Below are positions 19,443 to 28,441 of a stretch of DNA of 64,000 nt, in pieces (the first letter of the stretch is position 1; the number at the start of each line of letters is the position of its first letter). The notes under the pieces were generated by a model that saw nothing but the letters and a program-made list of their open reading frames with translations, was not told the origin of the DNA and made no database searches. Both the position numbers and the translations under genes were made by a program. The DNA is from Desulforhopalus singaporensis (GTDB taxonomy: Bacteria; Desulfobacterota; Desulfobulbia; Desulfobulbales; Desulfocapsaceae): contig NZ_FNJI01000009.1 of NCBI RefSeq assembly GCF_900104445.1, positions 83,187 to 147,186 on the forward strand, given 5' to 3'.

Positions 19443-20384
19443 ATGGATTATTATAAGACGCTTGGAATAACCAAAGATGCCTCGGAGAGGGAGATCAAAA
19501 AAGCCTACAGAAAGCTGGCTTTGAAGTATCATCCTGACAAGACCAAAGGCGACAAGGAACTGGAGAAGAAGTTCAAGGAGGTCAGTGAGGCCTATGCTGT
19601 TCTTTCCGATGTGGAAAAAAGACGGCAATACGACACTTACGGATCAGCGAACTTTCATCAGCGCTACTCACAGGAAGACATATTCCGCGGTTTCGATCTC
19701 AACGATATCTTGAGACAGTTCGGTTTCGGCCAGCGGGCTCAGGCGGCCTCCGGATTCCAGTCCGGCATGGGCGGCAGCTACGGATCTAATCCCTTCGGTT
19801 CCTTTTTCCGGCAGAGCGGGCCCACCGGCTGCGGAGGAGGGGGGTGCCAGAGCGCACCGGAAAAAGGGCAGGATATGACTTATCAGATCAAGGTCACGCT
19901 GGAGGAAGTGCTCAATGGCGCTGAGCGAACCATCTCCTTTCGCAAAAACGGTACGCCGCAGAACGTTTCGGTGAAAATTCCCAAGGGAATAGAGGCCGGC
20001 AAAAAGCTTCGGCTTCAAGGTAAAGGCGGCGCTTCACGAAACGGCGGGCCGCCAGGCGATCTTTACCTGAAGATAGATATCGTCTCAGACGGCAAGTTCT
20101 CAAGGGACGGGGATGACCTGATTGTCAACAGACTGATCAGCTACAGCGAGGCGTGTCTTGGTGCCAAGGTCGAAGTGGAGTCTCTTGAGGGCAAGAAATT
20201 CATGGTGAAAGTCGCGCCCGGTACCACCCACGACGCAAAACTCAGGATCAAGGGATACGGGCTGCCCTCCGGCCCCATGGGCGAGCGTGGCGACCTTTAT
20301 GTGAGAATAGGCGTAAAAGTGCCGAAAAACCTGAGTGAGGAGCAAAAAAAAGTTATTGAACAACTGCAAATGTGCGGGTTGTGA
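19443..20384 (+). CDS. DnaJ C-terminal domain protein, CbpA type
   Basis: Hsp40 co-chaperone that delivers substrates to DnaK and stimulates its ATPase. The J domain (about residues 2-68) has [20 protein letters not shown] and the HPD triad in KYHPDK. A Gly/Phe-rich linker follows. There is no zinc finger of the CxxCxGxG type, only a GCGGGGC run, so this is a type II (CbpA/DjlA-like) protein. Two beta-barrel C-terminal domains follow ([38 protein letters not shown]). The stop overlaps the next start (TGATG). Confidence 0.92.
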   Translation: MDYYKTLGITKDASEREIKKAYRKLALKYHPDKTKGDKELEKKFKEVSEAYAVLSDVEKRRQYDTYGSANFHQRYSQEDIFRGFDLNDILRQFGFGQRAQAASGFQSGMGGSYGSNPFGSFFRQSGPTGCGGGGCQSAPEKGQDMTYQIKVTLEEVLNGAERTISFRKNGTPQNVSVKIPKGIEAGKKLRLQGKGGASRNGGPPGDLYLKIDIVSDGKFSRDGDDLIVNRLISYSEACLGAKVEVESLEGKKFMVKVAPGTTHDAKLRIKGYGLPSGPMGERGDLYVRIGVKVPKNLSEEQKKVIEQLQMCGL

Positions 20385-22204
20385 TGAGTGCGGTGACCGG
20401 CTGTGGCGAAGCGAACATATGGAGGCTATTGCTCGTTTTCTTTATGCTGTTGTGCCGGCCATCTGACGTAAATGGGGCCCACGGAGTGTCGATCGACGGA
20501 GAATTGAAATATCCCGAAGGGTTCACCTCCTTTGAATATGTGTCGTCCAAGGCCCAAAAAGGCGGCCGGCTCACCCTGCACGATATCGGAAGTTTTGATA
20601 AAACGAATCCTTTCAGTCTTAAAGGGGAAGCACCGCTTGGCATAGAGCAGCTGGTTTTCGAGCCGTTGGCGGTCTCCAGCCTCGACGAGCCGTTCTCCCT
20701 CTACGGTTTGCTGGCTGAAGACATCGAGCTTGCCGACGATAAAAAATCAGTTCTTTTCACCCTCTCCGGTGACGCCCGTTTTTCCGACGGAAGTCCGGTG
20801 ACGCCAGAGGACGTTGGCTACACGGTCGATATCCTGAAAAGCGACAAGGCTCATCCAGCCTATAACTACTATTACGAAGACATCGCCGGCTACGAGATTG
20901 TCGACTCCCGCAGGATCCGAATTTTTTTCAAAAAACCCAACCGTGAGCTTCACCTGATTACCGCCCAGATGAGGATTTTCCCCAGAAGTATTGACAAGAC
21001 AGGTTTCTGGGGAAATGGGACGAGTGACGATCTGTTGAGCGTGCCCATCGGTTCAGGCCCATATGTCGTCGCCCGGATGGATCTTGGCAAGACCATATTA
21101 TACAAGAGAAATCCCGACTATTGGGGAGTCAATCACCCAACTCGCCGATATATGTTTAATTTCGACGAGATAGAGGTGAAATATTTCAAGGATCAGATCG
21201 TTGCCTTAGAAGCATTTAAGGCCGGAGAGTTCGATTTCATGGCGGTAAACATTGCCAAACAGTGGGCAAGAGATCTTGTCGGTCCCAAATTTGCGTCGAA
21301 AAAACTGATAAAAAAGACTTTCCTCCACGCAAACAATGCTGGAATCCAGGGTTTTGTAATGAATACCAGGAAAAAAATCTTCAGCGACATCCTGGTACGA
21401 AAGGCAATGGGACTCGCTTTTGATTTTGAATGGGCCAACGAGTCGCTGTTTCACAATCAATACCGAAGAAACGACTCTTTTTTCAGCAATTCCTACCTTG
21501 CGGCACGGGGATTGCCGGACAAAATCGAATTGACGTACCTTGACCGGTTTCGCAGCACTCTCCCCCAAGAGGTGTTCACCACACCTCTTGCAGCCCCCCA
21601 GGTTGTCGGTAAGCTCGGGTTGCGGAAAAACCTGCTGGAAGCCAAAAAATTACTGGAGGAGGCTGGCTGGAAAGTGCAAAACGGCATTCTTGTCGACCAT
21701 GCCGGACACCCCTTCACCTTTGAAATACTGCTGGTTTCCCCGACGTTTGAGAGGGTAATGGCGTCTTATGTCAGGAATCTGGCAAAGCTTGGCATACAGG
21801 CGAGCTATCGAACCATTGACGCCACGCTCTATGTCGATCGTGTGAAAAAATTTGATTTCGACATGATTGTAGCCACATACGGGCAATCCCAGTCTCCGGG
21901 AAACGAGCAGCGTTCCTATTGGCATTCCAGTTCCGCTGACAAGATCGGATCGCGGAACTATGCAGGAATAAAATCAGAGGTGGTAGATTTGCTCGTTGAA
22001 AAGATCATCTACGCCGACGACCAGAAACATCTCATCGCTGCCTGCAGGGCGCTTGACCGCGTGTTGTGGTACGGATACTATCTGGTGCCTAACTGGTATC
22101 TGCCGGTGCACAGGCTGAGTTATGCCAACAGTTTTTCGCAACCTGAGAAACTGCCCCTCTACTATTCTCCCTTTCAACTGCTCATGACTTGGTGGGAAAA
22201 ATAG
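20384..22204 (+). CDS. YejA-like extracellular solute-binding protein (family 5)
   Basis: Periplasmic binding protein of an oligopeptide or microcin-C-type ABC importer. An N-terminal hydrophobic segment (LLLVFFMLLC) is a likely signal. The mature part has ALGIEQLVFEPL-like family-5 sequence: LAEDIELADDKKSVLFTL, RFSDGSPVTPEDVGYTVDIL, IGSGPYVV, KRNPDYWG and a C-terminal PNWYLPVHRLSYANSF, closest in feel to YejA. About 606 residues. The ATG overlaps the dnaJ-like stop, so translation is coupled. No permease or ATPase genes follow, so its partners must be elsewhere. Confidence 0.87.
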   Translation: MSAVTGCGEANIWRLLLVFFMLLCRPSDVNGAHGVSIDGELKYPEGFTSFEYVSSKAQKGGRLTLHDIGSFDKTNPFSLKGEAPLGIEQLVFEPLAVSSLDEPFSLYGLLAEDIELADDKKSVLFTLSGDARFSDGSPVTPEDVGYTVDILKSDKAHPAYNYYYEDIAGYEIVDSRRIRIFFKKPNRELHLITAQMRIFPRSIDKTGFWGNGTSDDLLSVPIGSGPYVVARMDLGKTILYKRNPDYWGVNHPTRRYMFNFDEIEVKYFKDQIVALEAFKAGEFDFMAVNIAKQWARDLVGPKFASKKLIKKTFLHANNAGIQGFVMNTRKKIFSDILVRKAMGLAFDFEWANESLFHNQYRRNDSFFSNSYLAARGLPDKIELTYLDRFRSTLPQEVFTTPLAAPQVVGKLGLRKNLLEAKKLLEEAGWKVQNGILVDHAGHPFTFEILLVSPTFERVMASYVRNLAKLGIQASYRTIDATLYVDRVKKFDFDMIVATYGQSQSPGNEQRSYWHSSSADKIGSRNYAGIKSEVVDLLVEKIIYADDQKHLIAACRALDRVLWYGYYLVPNWYLPVHRLSYANSFSQPEKLPLYYSPFQLLMTWWEK

Positions 22205-22280
22205 CCCTCCATCATTTGGGCTGCATCGTTTAACGCTGCAAGCGTACGCCTTGTTTTTGCTTGACTTTCACCGCTCCTTT

Positions 22281-22320
22281 TTGCTACCAATCGAGTATGC
22301 CCTATATAATTCAGGGCATA
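22281..22320 (+). promoter_or_regulatory. Promoter with overlapping inverted repeat before the cold shock gene
   Basis: TTGCTA (22281-22286), 18 bases, TATAAT (22305-22310). An inverted repeat TATGCCCT-N9-AGGGCATA (22296-22320) brackets the -10 box and could be an operator or form a 5' stem in the leader. Confidence 0.5.
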
Positions 22321-22393
22321 ATTATTAATGCAGGGAGGACTATTCATTCCGGTCATGCCTGGTCCGACCTGTCTATTACGGGAGGCTTTTGGG

Positions 22394-22609
22394 ATGTCTG
22401 ATCGTGTGCAAGGAAAAGTTAAATGGTTCAACGCGAGTAAAGGGTATGGTTTTTTAGAAAGACCTGACGGAGAATCTGACGTTTTTGTTCATTACAGCGC
22501 GATTGAAGGAGAGGGATTCAGGAGTCTGGAGGAAGGTGAAATGGTCGAGTTCTCAATCGCTGAGACCGACAAGGGGCTGCAGGCGGAAAATGTGTGCAAG
22601 GTAAAATGA
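22394..22609 (+). CDS. Cold shock domain protein (CspA family)
   Basis: Small OB-fold RNA chaperone, 71 residues. RNP1 is KGYGFL and RNP2 is VFVHYSAI; the protein begins [19 protein letters not shown]. The ATG at 22394 follows GGGAGG by nine bases; the frame is open upstream but that part is leader. Single-gene unit with its own terminator. Confidence 0.96.
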   Translation: MSDRVQGKVKWFNASKGYGFLERPDGESDVFVHYSAIEGEGFRSLEEGEMVEFSIAETDKGLQAENVCKVK

Positions 22610-22629
22610 GGTAAAGCACCTTCTTTACC

Positions 22630-22676
22630 AACCCTGTTTCGGGCAAAAGTGACTGCCTGAAACGGGGTTTTGTTTT
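22630..22676 (+). terminator. Rho-independent terminator after the cold shock gene
   Basis: A 16-bp stem (AACCCTGTTTCGGGCA at 22630-22645 against 22654-22669, with G-T wobbles) followed by TTGTTTTTT. Confidence 0.85.
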
Positions 22677-22758
22677 TTGTGGAAAAATTTGCGTTGAGCA
22701 TTTACCGTAGTTCTTTTAATAATACCCCTTGCGGTGCTACATTGTGGGAGTTAAGGTC

Positions 22759-23250
22759 TTGCAAAAGATAGAATTTGTATTAAAACGGCTGGATGATACC
22801 GAAAAACTAGGTAATCTGCTTGGCAGGCTGGCAGTTCCCGGGGATGTCATATGCCTTGACGGGGACCTGGGAGCGGGCAAGACCGCCTTGACCCAGGCGA
22901 TAGCCAGAGGGGTCGGGGTCGACAAATCCTGTTACGTTACCAGCCCTTCATTTGCCATTCTCCATGAATATCCGGGGAAAATGGTGATGTATCATATGGA
23001 TTTTTATCGCCTCGAAGACAGCCTTGAAGTAGAAGATCTGGGTTTTTTGGAATATATCTACGGCCAGGGACTGACGGTGATAGAATGGTCGGCAAGAGCT
23101 GCGGAACTCCTGCCAGAAAACAGGCTCATCCTCGAACTCACCCTTGAAGAGGACCTTTCGCGAACAGTGCGTGGCGCCGCAGGCGACCCGGACAATAAGT
23201 TTATCCTGGCAATACGGGAAAATTTCGTTACCATGACCACTGATATCTGA
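22759..23250 (+). CDS. tsaE: tRNA threonylcarbamoyladenosine synthesis ATPase TsaE
   Basis: P-loop ATPase that works with TsaB and TsaD in forming t6A37 on ANN-decoding tRNAs. Walker A is GDLGAGKT, SPSFAILHEY follows, and the DFYRLEDSLEVEDLGFLEY and VIEWSARAAELLP segments are typical. The start is uncertain: a TTG at 22759 follows GGGAG by eight bases, while the frame opens at 22729. TsaB and TsaD are not in the window. Confidence 0.92.
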   Translation: MQKIEFVLKRLDDTEKLGNLLGRLAVPGDVICLDGDLGAGKTALTQAIARGVGVDKSCYVTSPSFAILHEYPGKMVMYHMDFYRLEDSLEVEDLGFLEYIYGQGLTVIEWSARAAELLPENRLILELTLEEDLSRTVRGAAGDPDNKFILAIRENFVTMTTDI

Positions 23251-23392
23251 TTATGTGAGTTTTCTCAATTTGCCCCGGAAAAATTCTAAAATTTACACCG
23301 GCAGTAATCTGGGCTGACCCACCCGTAACTATAGAGATATTCGGCAACCTTATCACGAAAAAATCAACACCAGAGATTTTAATCCACCTTGC

Positions 23393-25138
23393 ATGAAGAA
23401 AAAAACAATTCAATTTAAAGACTGCCTCAAAACGTTCACCGTCGATCAGGACAAGGCGATAACGCCGGAGGAGACTCTTGAGAATTTCTACACGAAGGTT
23501 AAATCACTCAATCTAGAAATTCTCAGCGAGGTAAAGAGAATAGACAACGGGAGACTGGATATTCCGGTTTATTTCAGCGTCTGCGGTGACGACGCCCGAG
23601 CCATGACCGGGACCAAGAAACAGATGGGAAAAGGAGCTTCGCCGATACAGGCAGAAGCTTCAGCCTGTATGGAGCTTGCCGAAAGGTTTTCTTTTTTCTC
23701 TTATAAAAACGATCCCAACAATTTCGTCACCGGGGATTACCAGCAAATGAGAGATGAGGGATATCCGGTCCTCGAACTCGACTACCTGCTGCAATCCGTA
23801 CACGACGACACTACAGAGAGCGAAGTCTTTGGCCGGCTTCTGGAAAATATCCCGATGCAGTGGGCATGGGGAACAAACATAACCACAGGCAAAAACGTCC
23901 TTATTCCTTTTTCCTGGTTTTTCGCGATCAATGAATTTAACGGACCTTCAGCCGGCAACACCAGAGAGGAAGCGGCTCTCCAGGGAATCTGCGAAATAGT
24001 TGAGCGCCACGTTTGTTCGCTGATCAACAACCAGAAAATAGTTACCCCGAAAATTGATCCGCAAACGGTAACTGACCCGGTGGCAACAGAGCTGCTGGAA
24101 AAATTTGCGGCAAACAACATCGAACTCTACCTCAACGATTTCAGCCTTGATACCGGAATCTGCTCCGTCGGAGCCCTGGCCGTGGACAGATCGACATTTC
24201 CTGAAACCAGCGAAATCGTCTATACTGCCGGGACCACCCCCGATCCCCAGAAGGCACTTATCCGGGCGGTCACCGAAATCGCCCAGCTGGCCGGAGATTT
24301 CAACTCCGGCTCCAACTATGTAGCCTCCGGACTGCCCAAACCTGCAACGATGGAAGAGGTCGAGTATTTAACCTCAGCCACAACCAGCGTGGCAGTCGAC
24401 CGGATGGCAAATCTTGCCGACAACAATATCCGCATAGAAATTGAGCGCTGCGTGGAGGCCATCCGTGCCAATCGCATGGATGTCCTCATGATAGACGTTA
24501 CCCACGAACAGTTGGGAATACCCGCTCTTTATACCATCATCCCCGGAGCCCATTTCCGTGAGAGGTCGATGATCAAGGATGTCGGTCTCTTTGCGGCCAA
24601 GCTCCTGGTTGAGCTGGTTGACGACCCCGACCTGCTCGAGGCCAAGCTGCACCAGATGGAACAGTTGCTGCCATCCGCCTATTACCTCGAGTTTTACCGG
24701 GGCCGCAACTTCGTCAACATGGGGCTTTATGAAAACGGCCTGGACCACTTCCGCAAGGCTCTCGAACTCAATCCGCAAGCAGAGGATTTACCGTATATCT
24801 ACTCCTATATGGGAAGCAGTCTGAAGGATCTCGGGCGGTTTGAAGAGGCGATAGAGGTGCTCACTAAAGGGCTGAGTGAAGACGAACAGCGACCCGACCT
24901 GCACAACAGTCTCGGGGTATGCTTTTTTAAGCTTGAAAATTTCCATAAGGCGATAGTCCATTTTCAAAGAGCCGTGGAGCTTAATCCTGCCTCGGGAATT
25001 GATTATGCAAATCTTGGGGTGAATTACCACAGGATCGGCAACAACGAGGCAGCAACAGAATATCTGACAGTAGCCCTCACCCTCGATCCGAGTCTTGATT
25101 TTGCAACCAATCTGCTTGCGAAAATCGTCAAAAAATAG
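23393..25138 (+). CDS. YcaO domain protein with C-terminal TPR repeats
   Basis: YcaO proteins use ATP to activate amide backbones (azoline or thioamide formation) or, as E. coli YcaO, support RimO. The YcaO domain covers about residues 40-420. The Glu-rich ATP/Mg sites are visible as EASACMELAERFSFF, ALQGICEIVERHVCSLI and ALIRAVTEIAQLAGD. From about residue 430 there are three to four TPR units (FVNMGLYENGLDHFRKALEL, YSYMGSSLKDLGRFEEAIEV, LHNSLGVCFFKLENFHKAIV, YANLGVNYHRIGNNEAATEY). No TfuA, precursor peptide or dehydrogenase gene is adjacent, so the substrate is unknown. Confidence 0.88.
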   Translation: MKKKTIQFKDCLKTFTVDQDKAITPEETLENFYTKVKSLNLEILSEVKRIDNGRLDIPVYFSVCGDDARAMTGTKKQMGKGASPIQAEASACMELAERFSFFSYKNDPNNFVTGDYQQMRDEGYPVLELDYLLQSVHDDTTESEVFGRLLENIPMQWAWGTNITTGKNVLIPFSWFFAINEFNGPSAGNTREEAALQGICEIVERHVCSLINNQKIVTPKIDPQTVTDPVATELLEKFAANNIELYLNDFSLDTGICSVGALAVDRSTFPETSEIVYTAGTTPDPQKALIRAVTEIAQLAGDFNSGSNYVASGLPKPATMEEVEYLTSATTSVAVDRMANLADNNIRIEIERCVEAIRANRMDVLMIDVTHEQLGIPALYTIIPGAHFRERSMIKDVGLFAAKLLVELVDDPDLLEAKLHQMEQLLPSAYYLEFYRGRNFVNMGLYENGLDHFRKALELNPQAEDLPYIYSYMGSSLKDLGRFEEAIEVLTKGLSEDEQRPDLHNSLGVCFFKLENFHKAIVHFQRAVELNPASGIDYANLGVNYHRIGNNEAATEYLTVALTLDPSLDFATNLLAKIVKK

Positions 25139-25152
25139 CTTGTCTCCTGCTG

Positions 25153-25197
25153 GCACCGCAACTCTTGGATGAAAACAGAGTTGCGGTGCTCTGTTTT
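25153..25197 (+). terminator. Terminator after the YcaO-TPR gene
   Basis: Perfect 13-bp arms (GCACCGCAACTCT at 25153-25165, complement 25177-25189) followed by TCTGTTTT. It isolates the ycaO unit from the cobalamin operon. Confidence 0.75.
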
Positions 25198-25348
25198 CCG
25201 GCTGACCGTTCTGGCTTCTTTTTACAAGATTTACAGAAGAATTAATTACAATATTTGTTTTGAATCTGAATCAAAATTAGGGTATTCATCTCTGTTACGT
25301 CTGAGCCGGGGAAACTGAATTCGGTGTCTGTTTGAACGGGAGCTGCTT

Positions 25349-25930
25349 ATGGATGTAAAACAAATTTATTTTGTCCGTCACGGCAATACCGGATTCTCGG
25401 GAAGATATATCGGAACCTCCGATGTGCCGATTACAAAAGACGGCAGAAGTGTTGTGCTCGCAACAAAGCAGAGATTGCGCTCTATTGCGTTCGACGCTAT
25501 CTTCTGTAGCCCGATGCTCAGGTGCAGGCAGACCCTTGAACTGTTGGACAGAAAGGAAAATGTCGCTTTTTCGACACTGTTGACGGAGATAGATTTTGGC
25601 AGGTGGGAAAAGAAAAGTTTTGCCGAAATTGTAAAAGATGATGCGGAACTGGTGGACAGCTGGGTCATGGAACCAGAGAACTTTGTCTTCCCGGAAGGCG
25701 AATCTTACCACCTGTTTACCCGCAGAATCCATGATTTTTATACCGAAATAAAAGGTATCGATGCCGAAAATGTGCTGGTTATTACCCATGGCGGAGTAAT
25801 ACGGCACCTGCTGTGCATGTTTCTTGGGATACCGGAAAAAAATTATCTTCTTTTTGACGTACAGCCGGGACAGGTTACCGCCATACGGCTCCACGATCAA
25901 GGTGGTGTCTTGACCGGGTTGAATTTTTAG
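25349..25930 (+). CDS. cobC: Histidine phosphatase, probable alpha-ribazole-5'-phosphate phosphatase
   Basis: Phosphoglycerate-mutase-fold enzyme. The phosphohistidine motif is FVRHGNTG at residue 8 onwards and the second catalytic His is in THGGVIRHL. Its role in dephosphorylating alpha-ribazole phosphate (or adenosylcobalamin phosphate) is inferred from its place at the head of the cobalamin operon, nine bases before cobU. GGGAG lies seven bases before the ATG. 193 residues. Confidence 0.8.
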   Translation: MDVKQIYFVRHGNTGFSGRYIGTSDVPITKDGRSVVLATKQRLRSIAFDAIFCSPMLRCRQTLELLDRKENVAFSTLLTEIDFGRWEKKSFAEIVKDDAELVDSWVMEPENFVFPEGESYHLFTRRIHDFYTEIKGIDAENVLVITHGGVIRHLLCMFLGIPEKNYLLFDVQPGQVTAIRLHDQGGVLTGLNF

Positions 25931-25938
25931 GAAAGGAT

Positions 25939-26496
25939 ATGACCAGACTTGTACTGATTACCGGGGGCGCACGCAGCGGTAAAAGCAGTTATGCCCTGGA
26001 GCTTGCCGAGTCACTGTCTGAGCAGCGACTGTTTATTGCCACGTGCCCAAAGTTGGACCCGGAAATGGAAGATCGGGTGATGCGACATAAACAGGAACGC
26101 CAAGGCAGGGGATGGCAGACTCTTGAGTGCGAAACCGAGCTTGAACAAGCTTTTCGTACCGCGGTTGGCGGCTATGACGTGGTCCTGCTCGACTGCATTA
26201 CCCTGTGGGTCAATAATCTTCTCTATGTCAGTGAACAGCGGGGTGAAATTCTAACCGATGGTGCCGTCAGAGAATGCTGCCAGAACTGGATCAAGGCTGT
26301 TCCCGACACCCTTGGCACCGTGATATGCGTAACCAACGAAGTTGGTCTCGGTATTGTCCCCGACAACGCCCTCGGGCGTAGATATCGGGATCTGGTGGGA
26401 ACGGTCAATCAGGTCATTGGCAGGGCCGCAGACCAGGTGACTCTTGTCAGTTGCGGTATTCCTGTTCACATAAAAGACAGGCCAGCCCTGTCATAA
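25939..26496 (+). CDS. cobU: Adenosylcobinamide kinase / adenosylcobinamide-phosphate guanylyltransferase
   Basis: Phosphorylates adenosylcobinamide and transfers GMP to it. P-loop GGARSGKSS at about residues 9-17, the region MRHKQERQGRGWQTLE with the guanylylated His, DCITLWVNNLL and NEVGLGIVP are all present. 185 residues. In-line with cobC-like and cobT. Confidence 0.95.
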   Translation: MTRLVLITGGARSGKSSYALELAESLSEQRLFIATCPKLDPEMEDRVMRHKQERQGRGWQTLECETELEQAFRTAVGGYDVVLLDCITLWVNNLLYVSEQRGEILTDGAVRECCQNWIKAVPDTLGTVICVTNEVGLGIVPDNALGRRYRDLVGTVNQVIGRAADQVTLVSCGIPVHIKDRPALS

Positions 26497-26524
26497 CCCT
26501 CAGTTGCTATAATAAAATAATCCG

Positions 26525-27592
26525 ATGAGCTTACTAGAGAAAACCGTAAAAGAAATATATCCCCAGGATGCTTCTTCAAGAGAAAAGGCAAAGACCAGAC
26601 TGGACAATCTGGCAATACCCCACTGGGCACTGGGCGATTTGATGGATTTGGCCCTTGATATTGCAGGAATGACCGGTACGGTGAAACCGTCCGTGAAAAA
26701 AAAGGCGATCCTCACCATGGCCGGAGACCATGGGGTGGTTGCCGAAAATGTATCGAAGTACCCCAGCGAAGTAACACCCCAGATGGTGTATAACTTCGTC
26801 GCCGGCGGTGCCGGGATAAATGCTCTTTCCAAGCAAGCCGGGGCCAATATATTCGTGGTCGACATGGGGGTTGCCGCTGATCTCAAGGATCTTGCCGATG
26901 CTGGAAAAATCATCAACAAGAAAGTCGGGCTCGGTACCGGAAATATAGCAAAAGGGCCGGCAATGAGCAGGACCATGGCGGTAAGGGCCCTTGAGTCCGG
27001 TATTGATATTGCCAACGAGCTTTCCGCTGAATATGATATTTTCGGAACCGGCGACATGGGGATCGGCAACACAACCCCGTCCACTGCCATTGCAGCGGTT
27101 TGCACCGGCGAGCCGCTTGAAGCCCTTACCGGCAGAGGAACCGGATTAAACGATGACCAACTGGTCCACAAGACAAATGTCATTAAGCAGGCACTTGAGA
27201 TCAACAAGCCCGATCCTAAAGACGGGGTCGATATCCTGGCCAAGGTCGGCGGTTTTGAAATCGGCGGACTCGCCGGGTTGATCCTGGGGGCTGCGGCAAA
27301 CCGCAAACCGATTGTGGTTGACGGGTTCATCTCCACTGCGGCTGCTCTTATCGCCTACACCATAGAACCGTTTGTCAGGGATTATCTTATCTTCTCGCAC
27401 AAGTCGGTTGAGCCGGGCCACAAGGCGATGCAGTTGAAACTCGGGTGTGAAAAGCCGCTTCTTGACCTCAACTTCAGGCTCGGCGAAGGAACTGGCGCCG
27501 CCGTGGCCATGAACCTGGTAGAAGGCGCGGTGGCTATCCTGACGGAAGTGGCGACGTTTGAAGAGGCTGCGGTGGCGGAAGCCGACAAGTAA
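26525..27592 (+). CDS. cobT: Nicotinate-nucleotide-dimethylbenzimidazole phosphoribosyltransferase
   Basis: Activates the lower-ligand base as alpha-ribazole phosphate. Family motifs: MAGDHGVVAENVSKYPSEVT, NFVAGGAGINALS, GTGDMGIGNTTPSTAI, GGFEIGGLAGLILGAA and SHKSVEPGHKAM. 355 residues. Part of the nucleotide-loop operon. A lower base other than dimethylbenzimidazole cannot be excluded. Confidence 0.96.
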   Translation: MSLLEKTVKEIYPQDASSREKAKTRLDNLAIPHWALGDLMDLALDIAGMTGTVKPSVKKKAILTMAGDHGVVAENVSKYPSEVTPQMVYNFVAGGAGINALSKQAGANIFVVDMGVAADLKDLADAGKIINKKVGLGTGNIAKGPAMSRTMAVRALESGIDIANELSAEYDIFGTGDMGIGNTTPSTAIAAVCTGEPLEALTGRGTGLNDDQLVHKTNVIKQALEINKPDPKDGVDILAKVGGFEIGGLAGLILGAAANRKPIVVDGFISTAAALIAYTIEPFVRDYLIFSHKSVEPGHKAMQLKLGCEKPLLDLNFRLGEGTGAAVAMNLVEGAVAILTEVATFEEAAVAEADK

Positions 27593-27636
27593 CAGCAATG
27601 AAATGACAGAGCGGGTTCGAGAGACTGGGGAAAGGT

Positions 27637-28410
27637 ATGGAGAAGACGAGATTTTCTTTTATGAAAACAGCAGCAAGATTCTGCACTGCGCTGAGGTTTC
27701 TCACCCTGGTGCCTCTTTCCTACAAGGTTCGGGAAGATCCTGAAAATTTCACCAAAAGCCTCGTGTTTTTTCCGGTTGTCGGCCTGCTCATCGGCGGCGT
27801 TGCCGCCGCAATCTCCACTCTGCTGCTCCAGCTTTTTCCCATTTCGGTAGTCGCTCTTTTATCCATTGTTTTTCTGGCGTTCATTTCGGGATGCCTGCAC
27901 CTTGACGGACTGGCCGACAGTGCTGACGGACTTTTCAGCGCAAGACCCAGGGAAGCAAGTCTTGAAATCATGAAAGACAGCCGGGTGGGAGCCATGGGGG
28001 TTATCGCTGTGGGCGTTGTGCTACTCGGTAAATATGCAGCGCTGTCAAGTATTTCAGCCGAGCTGCTGCCTACAGCCCTTCTCCTTATGCCCCTGGCCGG
28101 CAGAACCGTTATTCTTTTCACCATGGCGTTTCTGCCCTATGGCCGGGCCGAAGGGGGGCTTGGTAAACTTTTTTATTCTGATTCGAGCAGAAAAACAGCA
28201 TTGATCGCGCTGTTGTTGTTCTACCTCGTCATCCTCACTGTCCTTCCGGCAAAAGCAATTCCGGCAACAGTTCTGGTTATAGGCTGCTGTGTGATTTTCA
28301 ACGGCGCCTGCAAGGCCAAACTGGGTGGAGCAACTGGCGACACGCTTGGGGCAAATTGTGAAATTGGTGAACTGATGATGGCGGTATCGGTCAGCTGCTT
28401 TTACTTTTAA
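27637..28410 (+). CDS. cobS: Adenosylcobinamide-GDP ribazoletransferase (cobalamin synthase)
   Basis: Inner-membrane enzyme joining adenosylcobinamide-GDP and alpha-ribazole. TALRFLTLVPL at the N-terminus, GCLHLDGLADSADGLFS with the conserved acidic motif, and RVGAMGVIAVGVVLLGK are diagnostic. Several membrane segments. 257 residues; a shorter start at 27661 is possible. Confidence 0.94.
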   Translation: MEKTRFSFMKTAARFCTALRFLTLVPLSYKVREDPENFTKSLVFFPVVGLLIGGVAAAISTLLLQLFPISVVALLSIVFLAFISGCLHLDGLADSADGLFSARPREASLEIMKDSRVGAMGVIAVGVVLLGKYAALSSISAELLPTALLLMPLAGRTVILFTMAFLPYGRAEGGLGKLFYSDSSRKTALIALLLFYLVILTVLPAKAIPATVLVIGCCVIFNGACKAKLGGATGDTLGANCEIGELMMAVSVSCFYF

Positions 28411-28441
28411 TTACTCTATTTGTGGTATTTTGGTTTGATCT

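Noticed and set aside
25200..25348. Cobalamin riboswitch before the cob operon
   Set aside because: A GGGGAA...GGTG string occurs, but the gap is too short, the B12-box pairing partners are missing, and the order does not fit the conserved core.
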